Source: Lomentospora prolificans (taxonomy: Eukaryota > Ascomycota > Sordariomycetes > Microascales > Microascaceae). Taken from it: a DNA stretch of 64,000 nucleotides. The DNA lies in the NCBI GenBank assembly GCA_029532625.1, contig JARFXM010000003.1, positions 1,674,001 through 1,738,000 of the forward strand, in the 5' to 3' direction. The translations under genes were made by a program, and so were the position numbers. The notes under the pieces were generated by a model. It ran no database searches. It had not been told where the DNA came from and worked only from the letters and a program-made list of their open reading frames with translations. The stretch's first letter is position 1, and the number at the start of each line of letters is the position of its first letter. Of the stretch, positions 1 to 10,593 are shown in pieces.

Positions 1-1008
1 GCTGACAGCCTTGACCTTTGCTGTTGTCATGGTTGCCACTTCCATAACCTGGTACTACAAGCCATCAATTACGCAAGCCACAAAGATACTCACGAAGGAC
101 GAGCGGACAGCGGAAGATATCAGGAGTATTGCACGGAGTCAAGTCAGTTTCCCCGACTGGACTATCACTTTCAATACTCTTTAGTCCATGACCTCTAACA
201 ATAATACCCTGGATTCTAGACACACCCTACCTTGCCTCTCGAATGGTATCGAACGCCAGTCGACTTCATTTCTCGTCAAAGCTACCACTTTGACATGCGA
301 TGGGCCTATTACTCCGAGTTAACGCATATGCTACACTTTCCAGTGTTTGGGCGTCAGGTGAAATCCAAGCCGTGGGATCGATTTCCATCGGATATATGGT
401 ATGCTCCAGCGGGATGGCCTCTCTGGGTGGGAATATTTGGCGTCCAGATACCCTTCAGTGTGTCTTTCTTGATTGGGTGGAACTTTCACTTTCCAACAGA
501 CGCAGAAAAGTGGATATGGAGAATGTGTAGCCTCTATCATGCCATCTTCACGCTCGTCGGAACCGCGTATTATCTCAATACGCTCCCCCGGGAGTTGCTC
601 GAGAATGAAACAGACGCAGACACTATCACCACCCCGATGCTTGAGTCCAGCACAGAAGGCCAGGATACACCCCAAACCGAGCAAACGAAAGCCTGTGACG
701 ATATCGGAGCAACAAAGATCTGGGAGACAAGGCTCTCACCACCAGCAGTAGGGTATATGGACTCGTTAGTCGATGGATACAAACGACGTGTCGTCCGGTT
801 CTTAGTGTGGTTCGACAGCTGGCGCAACATTTCCAGCGACGGCGATCCAGAGATGAGGGTTCAGGTCCGATGGATGATTCCGTTTTTGATACCTACCTTC
901 CTTTACATAGCCACCCGGCTATATTTCTACGTTGAGGACTTTATAGGGTTGCGGGAACAACCCGCAGGAGTATATTTGACAGTGACTAGGTACTTGGTAT
1001 TTGCTTAA
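1..1008 (+). CDS. Multi-pass membrane protein, 3' part only (gene cut by window start)
   Basis: The last exon is 220-1008 and an upstream exon runs from before the window to 142. The intron 143-219 starts GTCAGT and ends in TAG, and joins in phase 0. The visible part has four hydrophobic stretches: one ending in a Trp-Tyr-Tyr-Lys-Pro motif in the first exon, one in WPLWVGIFGVQIPF, one around the next Trp-rich segment, and one near the C-terminus (PFLIPTFLYIATRLYFYVE). The region between the third and fourth is polar and acidic, probably a loop. The layout resembles a common uncharacterised fungal multi-pass family whose members carry a W-x-K-P motif and a C-terminal membrane segment followed by a Pro-Gly-Val/Ala-Tyr motif. 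No function is known to me. The start codon lies outside the window. Confidence 0.7.
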
Positions 1009-1194
1009 GGAGTTTCATGGGATACGGTTAAGTGTTATAAGATAAGATGGTACTTGATGAACTTATGACTGGGATGCGGCGTGTGTTATTACTATATAAT
1101 GTCTCCACATATTGGAGAGGTTGAAATCCAACGCGCTCTGTTTTCAAAGGGTGGTGCGATTTTGAACTTGATATCAATAAGTCATTGATGGTAG

Positions 1195-2181
1195 CTAGTC
1201 AAAAACCCTCAGATGCGATTCGAACACATTGTCGTTATAGTCCTCACATCGATACAACCACTCATACTCATCGGGCCCATAATCCTCCGCGTATGTCGGT
1301 ACAAGCCAAGGATCCGCCCCGTTGAAATCATGCCCTCCCTTCCCCTCCTCATCCTGAATGAGAACCAAGTCCACATCACTCGACCACCTCTCAAACATCT
1401 GAATCCTCTTCCGCATACCGACGAACCCCTTGGGCAGCGTGCGCATGTTGTGCGGCCAGTACTGCTTCCAAAGGGCCAAGATGGCGGGCCCGTCCCCATC
1501 TCGGGGGTCGTTAACCCCCTCGTCGCTTTCCAGGACTGTTTTGAAGAGTATATCCCACAGCTCACCCATGCGGAGCCCTTCAGGGAACACCAGGGTCCGG
1601 AACAAATCCGGCTCCGGCGACGTATGGTCCGGCGTGAACCAGTTTCCGTCCGTGTACCCGACGTAACGGAGGGGCGGCTGCGATACTTGCATGCGCCGCC
1701 AGCTGGCATTCTTGCGCACAAATGCGTAGTGCCTCTTATAGTCGTCTCGCCTATCAGCCAGAACACAGCCTCCGAAGACGAGCGTTAAGAAGCCCGTACA
1801 CGTGGGAAGTTGCCTACGGGAGACATCCATAGTCTGGAAGAGGAAGGGGAAGAGCTTTTTCAGAAGGGGATTCTGCTCCACGAGAACTTGGCCCTCGTGA
1901 GGCTTTCCAGGTGTCTTGGCGGCGTGGTTTGGCTCGAAGAAGAGGAGCCGCTGGAGTGCGGGTGTCTCGACGATAGCTTGCCATTGCTTGCAGACACGCT
2001 GTGCCGCCACTAGAAGCGTCACCACATCGAGTTTTACTAGAATAGCTTCTAGGAGCTCGGGCGTGGTGAGGACGGCATGACAGGCAGGGGTTCGCTCTAG
2101 CACATGGTCCGCCATCTGGGTATCTTGGATGTCGGTCATCAATCCAGAAGTCGGGTGCATCATCTCACAAGATAGCCTCAC
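1195..2181 (-). CDS. F-box domain protein
   Basis: A single-exon gene of up to 328 aa. Residues about 38-84 form an F-box: TTPELLEAILVKLDVVTLL, then a helix with the typical V-C-K-x-W core (RVCKQWQAIV) and TPALQRLLFF. F-box proteins bind Skp1 and bring substrates to SCF ubiquitin ligases. The remaining ~240 residues carry no repeat I recognise (no WD40 or LRR), only Trp/Asp-rich segments typical of the many small fungal F-box proteins, so the substrate cannot be guessed. Several in-frame Met codons (positions 1, 7, 8, 15, 23) precede the F-box and the start is uncertain. It lies tail-to-tail with the membrane protein gene upstream, with under 200 bp between their ends. Confidence 0.85.
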   Translation of the reverse strand: MRLSCEMMHPTSGLMTDIQDTQMADHVLERTPACHAVLTTPELLEAILVKLDVVTLLVAAQRVCKQWQAIVETPALQRLLFFEPNHAAKTPGKPHEGQVLVEQNPLLKKLFPFLFQTMDVSRRQLPTCTGFLTLVFGGCVLADRRDDYKRHYAFVRKNASWRRMQVSQPPLRYVGYTDGNWFTPDHTSPEPDLFRTLVFPEGLRMGELWDILFKTVLESDEGVNDPRDGDGPAILALWKQYWPHNMRTLPKGFVGMRKRIQMFERWSSDVDLVLIQDEEGKGGHDFNGADPWLVPTYAEDYGPDEYEWLYRCEDYNDNVFESHLRVFD

Positions 2182-3151
2182 AACTCTGGGCGACGAGCTC
2201 GATCTCTAGTGACAGCTCAACTTTTGCAAGCATAAAATCACCTTATCACAACAGTGATGTCATTCATGGATGGTAGAGCCTGACGGAACGTGAGGTTAGT
2301 TGATCAATATTAAGCACAACCCCAGAAAAGATTCTCGTTCCAGCCCGTCAATCGCCTCTTCCTGGAAATATAGCCCCATATATATATACTTGGGAGTTTT
2401 CATCAACCACACGCCAAATAAACCCACAAGATTCCAACAGGCAATGGATGATTCGATGAGTGTAGACCATCAGGTCAGTGCACCGAGCAGGCAGCTCTTA
2501 GGCAGGAAGGCAGCACTAACAGAGCGCGGTAATTGGCGGAAAGGACCGCCAAACGGACTCTGATTTGAGCCTTTTGAGGCCCGAATTAGCGACGATTAGC
2601 CGTCAACTATTAGGTTAGCGCCAGGCGAGAATGCGGAAGCTAAGGTTTACCTTGCCTGCCTGGCGTTGCTGCTTGCTTTGCACTTCCTTGCTTGCCAACA
2701 TTTGAACCACCGCCCCGCCCCGCGTTGAAGGACTGCCTGGCTGGTCAATCAAGCCAAGCCTCTTCTGTGGAGACCGTAGCCTGGCACGATACAAGACCAG
2801 ACCAGTTTAGTTTGCTAATCCATCACCTCAATTGCCTGCCCATATTAGCTCACCAATGCACACACGCCCGTCTACATCCTGCTTGCATGCTCCCGCCGGC
2901 TAACGAACCCCTCGGTCCCTCCCTCGGTCCCCGCAAACACAAACATACCTGCACACGACTCTCTCTTCTCTCTCTCTCTCTCTCTTTCTCTCCCCGAGCC
3001 CCGACCATCACTTCTCTCGCCCCTCCGACGCCCATCTCCTCAATGACAAGCCCGCGAGAATAACGTCCGCTGCAGTCACACACAAAGCTCTCCATTCTCC
3101 ACGGAACCCGCCCACCCCTCCTCCCCCGCCAAAAGCTACCCGCGCGCAACC
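2182..3151. other. Intergenic: divergent promoter region of the F-box gene and GTR1
   Basis: No supported gene. It holds a TATA-like AT run near 2371-2386, a stretch with repeated CTTGC/TGCCT words around 2650-2700, and a CT microsatellite at about 2959-2993 that is probably in the GTR1 leader. The open frames here lack any recognisable domain. Confidence 0.6.
2959..2993 (+). repeat. CT-dinucleotide microsatellite upstream of GTR1
   Basis: An almost pure pyrimidine run of CT units with a few extra T. It is 160-190 bp upstream of the GTR1 start codon. Pyrimidine-rich tracts are common just upstream of fungal transcription or translation starts. Confidence 0.8.
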
Positions 3152-4401
3152 ATGTCCGGCCTGCCAGACTCCACGGTGGCATCCTCGGTCGGTGATTCCA
3201 CCCCCGTCGTGGATGCAAAGGCTGGGGTTAAGAAACCTAAGAAGAAGAAGGTGCTGCTGATGGGCAAGAGCGGCTCCGGGAAGTCGAGCATGCGAAGTAT
3301 AATATTTAGCAACTATATTGCCCGCGACACCAGGAGGCTGTACGTGTGTCCCTTGATTTTTTTTTTTTTTTTTTTCCTTTTCCTTTTCCTTTTCCCACGC
3401 TTGCGAGTGTAGCTCTCGCATTTTGTCCTTCCTTAGCCTCGCACGCAAAAATAACAAAGCACTCGTACTAACGGAGAGCTCTCGACAGAGGCGCCACCAT
3501 AGACATTGACCTCTCGCACGTCAAATTCCTCGGAAACCTCACCCTCAACCTGTGGGACTGCGGCGGCCAAGAGGCATTTATGGAAAACTACCTCTCCCAG
3601 CAGCGCGTCCACGTCTTCTCCCACGTCGGCGTCCTCATCTACGTCTTCGATATAGAGTCCCGCGACGTAGACCGCGACCTGGCCACCTACGTCTCCATCA
3701 TCTCCGCACTTGTCCAGTTCTCCCCGACAGCCCGCATCTACGTCCTCATCCACAAGATGGACCTCATCCTCCCTGCCTCCCGCGAGGCCGTCTTCAACAA
3801 CCACGTCCAGATGGTCCGCCAGAAAACCGCCGAGCTCGCCGCCTCGGTAGGCCTCATCGCCGGCGACAGCGACGAGCCGCCCCTCGAGATCACCCCCTTC
3901 GCCACCTCCATATGGGATCAGAGCTTGTACAAGGCCTGGGCGAGCATCATACACGATCTCGTCCCCAACCTCTCGGCCATCGAGCGCAACCTCGCGAACC
4001 TGGGCGCTGCCATTGAAGCGGAGGAGCTGCTCCTCTTCGAGCGCACCTCCTTCCTCGCCGTGTCTTCTTGGACCTCCGAGATGGGACAGGATAACCCCAC
4101 CGAGGACCGCCTCGAGCGCATGTCCAACATCATGAAGCAGTTCAAGCAGTCCATCAGCCGCTTCACGGGTACGCCCCGCAACGCCGAGCAGTTTGTCTGC
4201 ATGGAACACAAGGCTGGAACGAGATTCAGCCTCTTCATCCTCAAGTTTACGACCAATACCTATCTGATGGCTGTCTTGCCGCCCGGTGAAGCGCGGTTCA
4301 ACTCCGCCCTGCTCAATTGCCGAATCGCCATTGAACATTTCAAGTTCTTGGACGGGCCGAGTACTCCAGCAGCATCAAACGCAGCGCAAATCGGTAGCTA
4401 A
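3152..4401 (+). CDS. GTR1: Gtr1/RagA-type small GTPase (EGO complex, TORC1 signalling)
   Basis: Two exons, 3152-3339 and 3489-4401, give 366 aa. The intron begins GTACGT, joins in phase 2 and restores the continuous family motif RRLGATIDID. P-loop GKSGSGKSS is at residues 38-46, the switch-II motif WDCGGQ at 85-90 and the base-contact motif HKMD at 151-154. The C-terminal half matches the dimerising roadblock-like domain of Rag GTPases. In yeast Gtr1 pairs with Gtr2 on the vacuole and signals amino-acid status to TORC1. A Lys-rich N-terminal stretch (VKKPKKKKV) precedes the first strand. The intron carries a long T run followed by CCTTTT repeats directly after the donor. It is convergent with SHP1. 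Function rests on clear family identity. Confidence 0.95.
3357..3396 (+). repeat. T run plus CCTTTT repeats inside the GTR1 intron
   Basis: About 18 consecutive T followed by three CCTTTT units, starting fewer than 20 nt after the 5' splice site. It is pyrimidine-rich on the transcript strand, far from the 3' splice site. Confidence 0.8.
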
Positions 4402-4863
4402 AGCGTCGTAAAACGAGCTGTTGAGCCCCGAGCTGAATAAATGGGCGGGAGGAGACAAGTGGACGGTTTGACTCATGCTTTCGTGTACATTATTAGGCAG
4501 TCATGCATCGAATATGCTTCCTTTGGCGTTTGTGGGGTGGAATTATTTACTTAAAAAAGACCTGCGGCTAGGATGGGCGCCTGGGTTAAAAATGACAGCA
4601 CGGATTAATAGCAGAATAGGAAAAACAGCCCCGAATGTGGAGCAAAGCGGGAGAAAGTATCCCATCGTTAGAGCGTAGTAGTATCATGAATCAACTGATG
4701 TCTATTTTGCATTCCCTTCCAGTCCAATTAACCACGCCGACCTTCGTTGCACGATTGCTCTTGTCGAAACCGTCGAATAGTTGTCACCTCAAAATCCCCG
4801 ATACACGAAAACGATTAAAAGTGCCCAGTTGGGCGTGAGAAATAGTGCGGGAACATAGCAGCG
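4402..4863. other. Convergent 3' region of GTR1 and SHP1
   Basis: Short AT-rich spacer between two converging genes. An AATAAA-like signal (gaataaatg near 4435-4443) follows the GTR1 stop by about 35 nt. Nothing else is recognised. Confidence 0.6.
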
Positions 4864-6272
4864 CTACGTCCACTTGACAACCGCAGTACCGCCTTTCTTG
4901 AACTCTGGCATCTCTCCGAGGACTAAGGAGCGATCTGTATGGTCCTTGTTCGGGAAGGTGGTGGCGACGACAAACGGGCGGCTCTGGGTGACAGGGTGAG
5001 CTCGTGTGATAAAATCGTAGATGTCACCAACCGTTTGGGTTGTGTTGAACCTCGCCGGGAGTCTGGTTCCATCAGGCAATTGCACTCGGAGAGCGACAGT
5101 GGGTTGAGAGGTGTCGACGCCAGTGCTGACAGCCCCGGACGATGATGAAGAAGCAGCAGCACCAGAAGATGCGGACTGGGAGGTCGGGGGAGGCGGTCTG
5201 GCATTCCCGTCGCCAGGGACTGGGCTTCCCAGCCTCCTACCCTCGCCGCCGAAAGGTCTATAGATTCTGGGGAGCTGTTTCCACGGCTCGTCGTGTTGAG
5301 AAATGTGGGCATTGACGGGTTGGTCGAACCTGACGTTCATAAGATGAAGAGGCGCACGGCCGCTCCTGATCAAGCGCAGAGTCTCTTGGTTCTCTGGCTC
5401 ATCGTATCTGTAAAGTGGACCGTCGTCGAAACTGAATCCATCGTGCCAAAGGTGAATAGTCCTATCCTGGGGTTCACCGGTAGGCTGGGGAGGTTGAGAA
5501 GGTCCAACATGAGGGTCGCCAATTCGTCGGCTCTCCACGCCGTCACCTCCTAGGATGTTGCCTGCACCCCACCTGCGTGAAGGGCGCTGCTCGGCCTCTT
5601 CATCAGTACCCTTCTTCGCTTGTCTAACTAAGGTGTCAGAATTCAACATAAGAAAAAAAGGGAGTCAACGAATACTCACTCTCTGGCCTTCGCCAGAATA
5701 TCATTGATGATGCCGCGAGAACCCTCACCCCTCTCGGGCCTCTGTGTAGGGTCCCTAAGAGCGAGTCCACTCTTCTCCCCGCCGGCAAAGAGATCGCCTC
5801 TACCCTTCTCTCCTTCCTCATCTTCATCATCGTCATCCTCCGAGCCGTGAGCATGTCTACTGGAGCCAAGAGACGAGAGTGTGGCAACGCCTCGCTTCTT
5901 CTCCTGTCGCTTGGCGGGCTGGGCTCTGGACTGGGAGCTTGATCCTACATTAACAGGCCGCCCGTCCAAAGTACGAGGCCCAGTATAGTTGTCCGGGACC
6001 TGATTAGAAGAAGAGGCTTGTTCGCGATCCGAGTCATCGTCGTCATCCGCATCGTCTAGGAGAGCCTGGGCAGCAGCTTCCATGTTCCAGTCGTAGGCTT
6101 GAAGATAATCCTGGGCCTAAAACAATAATCGTGAAGGTCAGCTAGACATGCAAGGAAACTTGTGGCTGGCGTAGATCCGTTGGGAAGCCAGCGAGGGTGG
6201 CTTACCAACCTTGTCAGTGCTAACGCCCGTGAGGGCCTGGAGATTGGCGATCTTTTCGTCGTTTGAGGCCAT
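4864..6272 (-). CDS. SHP1: Shp1/p47-type Cdc48 cofactor (UBA-SEP-UBX)
   Basis: Three exons on the minus strand: 6272-6210, 6116-5680 and 5623-4864, giving 419 aa. Phase fixes the junctions: donor GTTGGT after the first 21 codons, and use of the second of two nearby TTAG acceptors for exon 3. The first ~45 residues form a UBA domain (ALTGVSTDKAQDYLQAYDWN) that binds ubiquitin. An acidic Asp/Glu/Ser-rich linker follows, with a second acidic patch. A SEP domain (TIHLWHDGFSFDDGPLYRY, about residue 222 onward) precedes the UBX domain from about residue 341 to the end, with FPN in the loop that contacts Cdc48. Such proteins direct Cdc48/p97 to ubiquitylated substrates, membrane fusion and PP1 regulation. 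It is divergent from MIM1. The three domains occur in the standard order and length. Confidence 0.95.
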
Positions 6273-6777
6273 GTTTCGATTATGATGATGCGTAAGCGGT
6301 AGAGCGAGCTAGGATTATGATTCTCTCGAATTCTGAGGTTTTGTTCGTGATCAATCCAAAGTGGCCAGCGTGGATTGATGGAAGGGGAAGGGTGTAATAG
6401 TGGGGAGCTCAACAGTGGCTCGAGTGGTACCGCCGGGAATTTAGCAGCCAGGCAACTGACGGTGACGTTCATCGGTTGCCCCTCTTCACATTCCGACGAG
6501 CAGCAACAGATTGATGCAAGCTATGACCATGGTACTGGCGATTAGGTAATCCACCCGTCGCCCTTGCCGAAGTTCAACGCTCTGGAGTAGCATCACAAAG
6601 TCGACTTCACTTTCCTTAGCACCGAACCATCTCCACTGACTTGGACGACGCAAATTTCCGTTGTTTCTTTACTATATCCCCGGCGGAAAGGAGGTTTTTA
6701 CAGCTGTAAATACCACCTACCTCCGACTTACGAGCACGGTCCGGCAGCCACCGACTCGTCGGTCTTCCATCTCCACC
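6273..6777. promoter_or_regulatory. Divergent promoter between SHP1 and MIM1
   Basis: 505 bp separate the two start codons, which face away from each other, so both promoters must lie here or overlap. I see no unambiguous TATA box or known factor site. Confidence 0.6.
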
Positions 6778-7253
6778 ATGTCATCACAAGATCCGTCTGG
6801 CCAACTCGCCGAGTCTGGCCTGACGATCCATTCCGACAGCGAACACTACTCCACTGTCGAAGACTCCTCCTCTGCGTCTCCTCCGTCGTCCTCCTCGCCC
6901 GTTATTCTCTACAGACCCCCCACGATCTGGTCCATAATACGCGGCGCCGCCATCAACCTCTTCCTCCCTTTCGTCAACGGAATGATGCTCGGCTTCGGTG
7001 AGCTATTTGCGCATGAGGCGGCGTTCCGGTTAGGTTGGGGTGGTACCAAGGTATGTGCCCGGTTTTTAAATTCCATTGCTCTAGTTTTCCCGACTCAAAC
7101 ACCCCCAGAGAACTCTTAAGAGCACAGGTTAACTAACTGCGGAACAAGGTCTTCCCCCTAAGCCGCCGACGCGCGCACCCCATAGGCCCCGGTATCGAAA
7201 TTGTCGACCGTTCGAAGCGAGGTGAGCTCCGACACACCACGAGCTTGGAGTAA
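6778..7253 (+). CDS. MIM1: Mim1/Tom13 mitochondrial outer-membrane import protein
   Basis: Two exons, 6778-7050 and 7149-7253, give 125 aa. The intron has donor GTATGT and a CTAAC branch site, and joins in phase 0. A Ser-rich cytosolic N-terminus leads into the hallmark segment AAINLFLPFVNGMMLGFGEL (residues 57-76), a membrane helix containing small-residue packing motifs, then FAHEAAFRLGWGGTKVFPLS and a basic stretch SRRRAHPIGPGIE. Mim1 forms the MIM complex that inserts alpha-helical outer-membrane proteins and helps assemble the TOM complex. The frame continues upstream to 6661 without a stop but has no ATG there, so the ATG at 6778 is the natural start. OXA1, another mitochondrial membrane-insertion factor, is the next gene on the same strand. 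Confidence 0.92.
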
Positions 7254-8227
7254 TCGAGAACTTGAATTAAAAGATGGGGTTAGTCACGACCGTGATGGAA
7301 GCATGCTGGGACCCTGCCGATGGATGATGCTGGGCCGGGATACAGAACAACTCCTTGGCGCCACGACAGGATGTACATACTATATTTGAGAGGGTTTATA
7401 GACGGCTCTTGGCTCTGGATATTCGTGCCTATCCACACGGGCCCTGCTGGGTTGAATAGTCCTCGTGCGGCGCTTTACACTCTAGAAATGGGCGTCACAG
7501 TGACCACTAACCACCGCTTTGACTATCAAAAATGGATGTCCGGAATTGGGCCTCTCCGTCAGAGTTTACGCATCATGTCATTGATAACTCACTTCAACAA
7601 TCGGCTATTCTCTCCGCACTCTCCAACCTCGGGCGGCCAGTAGAAAGCCGGGAATATCGGCCAAGTAATCGCTTAATTATCGCTCAAGCCAGGACTCGTA
7701 GAGGTATTTTTTTTTCGGGTCCAATTCATAGCGCGTTACATCTCCATTACCGTTGGCAGAGGGTGACCCGACCCAGTTTCCCCAGTGAGGATCCTCCACC
7801 ATACAGTAGCCAGCCACTACAGCGTCTCATAGACTTTCTTCCATCCTATCTTGGAGCCCTGGTCTGCGATTATACGCTATCTCAGGATATAAAGAAAATG
7901 GACTTCATATATTATATGATTAAACCAATGCCAGATAGAATTCATGTCAGGAACTTTTCGACTACAGTCAAACCGCTAGTGAAAGTTTCAAACTCCGCTT
8001 CTTGTCAGTCGCCGTTCCTGAACTCATCACCCCAAAATGGTACTATTTAATTCGAACTCTCGGGATAACGCGACCACGTGATCCAATTTTGACAGCTCGA
8101 AAAACTTCGCCGGCAGAAAAAAAAGACCCTGGCGCCGGGCGACACTCGCGATTTCCCTCCCAGAGTCCTTTTCCATTTCGTCGGTTCTGTTCCTCCCGCA
8201 TAACCACGATTCTCCAACATTGCCACA
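7254..8227. other. Intergenic region between MIM1 and OXA1
   Basis: Contains a 172-codon open frame on the plus strand (7532-8050) with no recognisable domain, which I treat as chance. The last ~150 bp hold a CACGTG element next to a CCAAT box and probably form the OXA1 promoter. Confidence 0.5.
8075..8087 (+). promoter_or_regulatory. CACGTG E-box plus adjacent CCAAT box upstream of OXA1
   Basis: CACGTG at 8075-8080 is followed by CCAAT at 8083-8087, about 140-150 nt before the OXA1 start codon. CACGTG is bound by fungal bHLH factors and CCAAT by the HAP complex, which often controls mitochondrial genes. Use of these sites is inferred from position only. Confidence 0.45.
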
Positions 8228-10021
8228 ATGCTTCCGAGCAGGGGAGTAGTCCGGTCCGTCTCCGCGGCGTCCAGGACACAGTTTGCCAGCCAATTGGTAT
8301 GCTCCGACCTCACTTTGCGCGGATTCCCTTGGTTATCCCTCAGCCGCTCGAGAGGATGTATTTCTAATAAGCCTACGACAATCGGCAAAACTAACAACAT
8401 ATGACATTTAGGGTGCCACCCGTGGCTTCGCGACTGCCAGGATCGGAAATGGAAAGCACATTCGCACTACGACGCGACTCCCAATCGGCTCTGCGCACAG
8501 AGCAACCCCCCTGAGGAATATCGCGATCGCCGGCCCCGTCGTCTTCGGCCAGATCCCCTCCGCGAACAGGACCCTGTCCCTCTGGGGATCCAGCTCCAAG
8601 AAGCCCGAGCCCGTTGCGGCGCCCCCAGCTCAGCCCGCCCCTGTCGAGTCGGCTCCCACGACGATACAATCCCAGGCCACCCCCGATGTAGCCGCTACCG
8701 CTGAGACCGCGAACGCTGCCAACTCCAGCGGAGGCTGGTCACTCTGGGGCTGGGGCTCCAGCTCAAAGCCCCCCGCTCCTGCACAGGTTGAGACCGTAGC
8801 CCAACCCGCCGCCACCGAGCCCGTCCTCTCCACAGCTCCCTTAGAGCAGCCCGCCGCCGCGGTGCCTCCTGCGTCGGGCTCCGCTGGAGGCGCAGACTCC
8901 GCCGCTGAGCTTTCCAACATCCTCTCCTCTGAGCTTGACAAGTACGACTCCATCTCCTCCATTCCAGAGCAAATCGGCTACCTCCACACCCTTGGAATCG
9001 ATTTCGGCGTGGGCACCACCTCCATGATCCAATGGGTCCTCGAGCACGTCCACGTCTACTCCGGCCTCCCTTGGTGGGGCTCCATCCTCGCCACCAGCTT
9101 GCTCATCAGGGTCTGCCTTTGGAAGCCCGTCATGATGGGCCAGGAGCACAGCACCCGCTTGAACCTGCTCCGACAGAACGAACCAGGCTACAACCGCGCC
9201 ATGGAGGCCTGGAAGGATTCCATGGTCAACAAGGACGTTGTCGGTGGTCAGGCCGCCAAGGCCGCCATGAAGGCGCTCGAAGAGCGGCACAAGGTCAACA
9301 AGTTGATGCCCTTCATCGGTTTCGTCCAGATCCCCATCGGTTTCGGCATGTTCCGAATCCTCAGGGCAATGTCCGATTTGCCCGTCCCGGCTCTCGAGAC
9401 TGGCGGCTTCGGCTGGATCAGCAACCTCACCGTTCCCGATCCTTGGTATATCCTCCCGTTTATCGGCCCCCTAACCATGGTAGCTACCATGAGGGTAAGA
9501 ATCCCATGTTCAAGTTCTCTGCCTCTCTAAAAATTCTTGTAGACGCTAACGGTTCATTAAAGATCACCAACAAGCACAGCAATGCCCAGCAACAGTCCGC
9601 GATGAAAGCCATTTCCTACGTCTTCGTCCCCCTCGGTTTCTTCGTCACATGCTTCATGCCTGCTGGTCTTCAGTGGTACTTCGTCACCGCCTCGGTCCCC
9701 GGTCTCCTTCAGACCTGGCTCACCTTCCAGCCTTGGTTCCGTAGATGGGTTGGGCTCACCCCGCTCCCAGAGCCCCTTGCCAAAGCTCCTGCTGGCTCTA
9801 TCTCGCCTACCTCCACCGGAAGTGCTCCGGGTATCTTTGAGAATATGAAGAAATCCCTCAAAGACGCCACTGAGATGGCGACCGCCAAGAGGGAGGACTC
9901 CAAACAGAGGAAAGCCAAGGAGACTAACGAGGCCGAGGAGGCCAAGTTGCAAGCTGAGTATTACGAGTCGTTGAGAGAGAGAATGGCGGAGTTGGAGAAG
10001 CAGATGAAGCGTCGGCCGTAA
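8228..10021 (+). CDS. OXA1: Oxa1 mitochondrial inner-membrane insertase
   Basis: Three exons, 8228-8296, 8412-9494 and 9563-10021, give 536 aa. All joins are in phase 0 with GTATGC and GTAAGA donors. The Arg/Ser-rich N-terminus (MLPSRGVVRSVSAASRTQ) looks like a mitochondrial presequence. It is followed by an Ala/Pro-rich linker with a short internal duplication (two SLWGxGSSSK-like units). The YidC/Oxa1 core begins at about residue 230: a first helix WWGSILATSLLIRV near 244-257, helices around LMPFIGFVQIPIGFGMFRIL and WYILPFIGPLTMVATM, and the last pair after the third exon (SYVFVPLGFFVTCFMPAGLQ). The C-terminal charged helix (KREDSKQRKAKETNEAEEAK) matches the matrix tail that binds the mitoribosome. 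Oxa1 inserts mitochondrially encoded and conservatively sorted proteins. It converges with URC4. Confidence 0.95.
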
Positions 10022-10593
10022 TCACAGAGGCCAGACTGGGGAGGAAAGGAGGCGAGGAATAATAGAGCCAAAGAATGTTTTCAGACACTCGCAGAAAGCT
10101 GGCTCGTTGTCCGTCCGGCCTCGTCAGCCGGGGCGGGTTTGTATAATCTTTGTACTCCCCATCCTCTGAGGGTGTAAGACGGAGAAGTCGTCTTCTGAAT
10201 CCCTCAAGAACATCCCATCATGTGTATATTAGAAAAGAATGGAGACATATAGACGGCACATTCAACAATCTTAGCACAAGACTAAACTCTTTTCTGGCAG
10301 AATTGATCTTTCAGGTGGTCTTCGAGTTGTATATGAGTGATGCCAGCTTGTACGAAACGGGTATTCTTCCACAAGCGAGCTTCAAAAGACAAAATAGCTC
10401 CAAAACCGCATATTAAGAAACCATGTTTTTTTTCTTCGTGATTCTGTTCCACACCATCTTCGTCCAGTGCGTCCGTAAACTCTAACCATGGACTCATAAA
10501 AAGGAGACAAAATGCCTATCTGCGAGGCCAAGGTAGAAGAGAACCTCATTAAGCATCATCTCTGGCCTCTCTGCTTTCTCCACCTTCGTTCAT
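10022..10593. other. Convergent 3' region of OXA1 and URC4
   Basis: No gene supported. It is AT-richer than the flanking coding sequence and is consistent with two 3' UTRs. Confidence 0.5.

Noticed and set aside
3433..4338. 301-codon frame antisense to GTR1
   Set aside because: A shadow of the codon-biased GTR1 exon; the sense strand has full GTPase motifs.
7532..8050. 172-codon plus-strand frame between MIM1 and OXA1
   Set aside because: No domain, odd composition, and it ends at the OXA1 promoter with no splice-joined extension; most likely a chance open frame.
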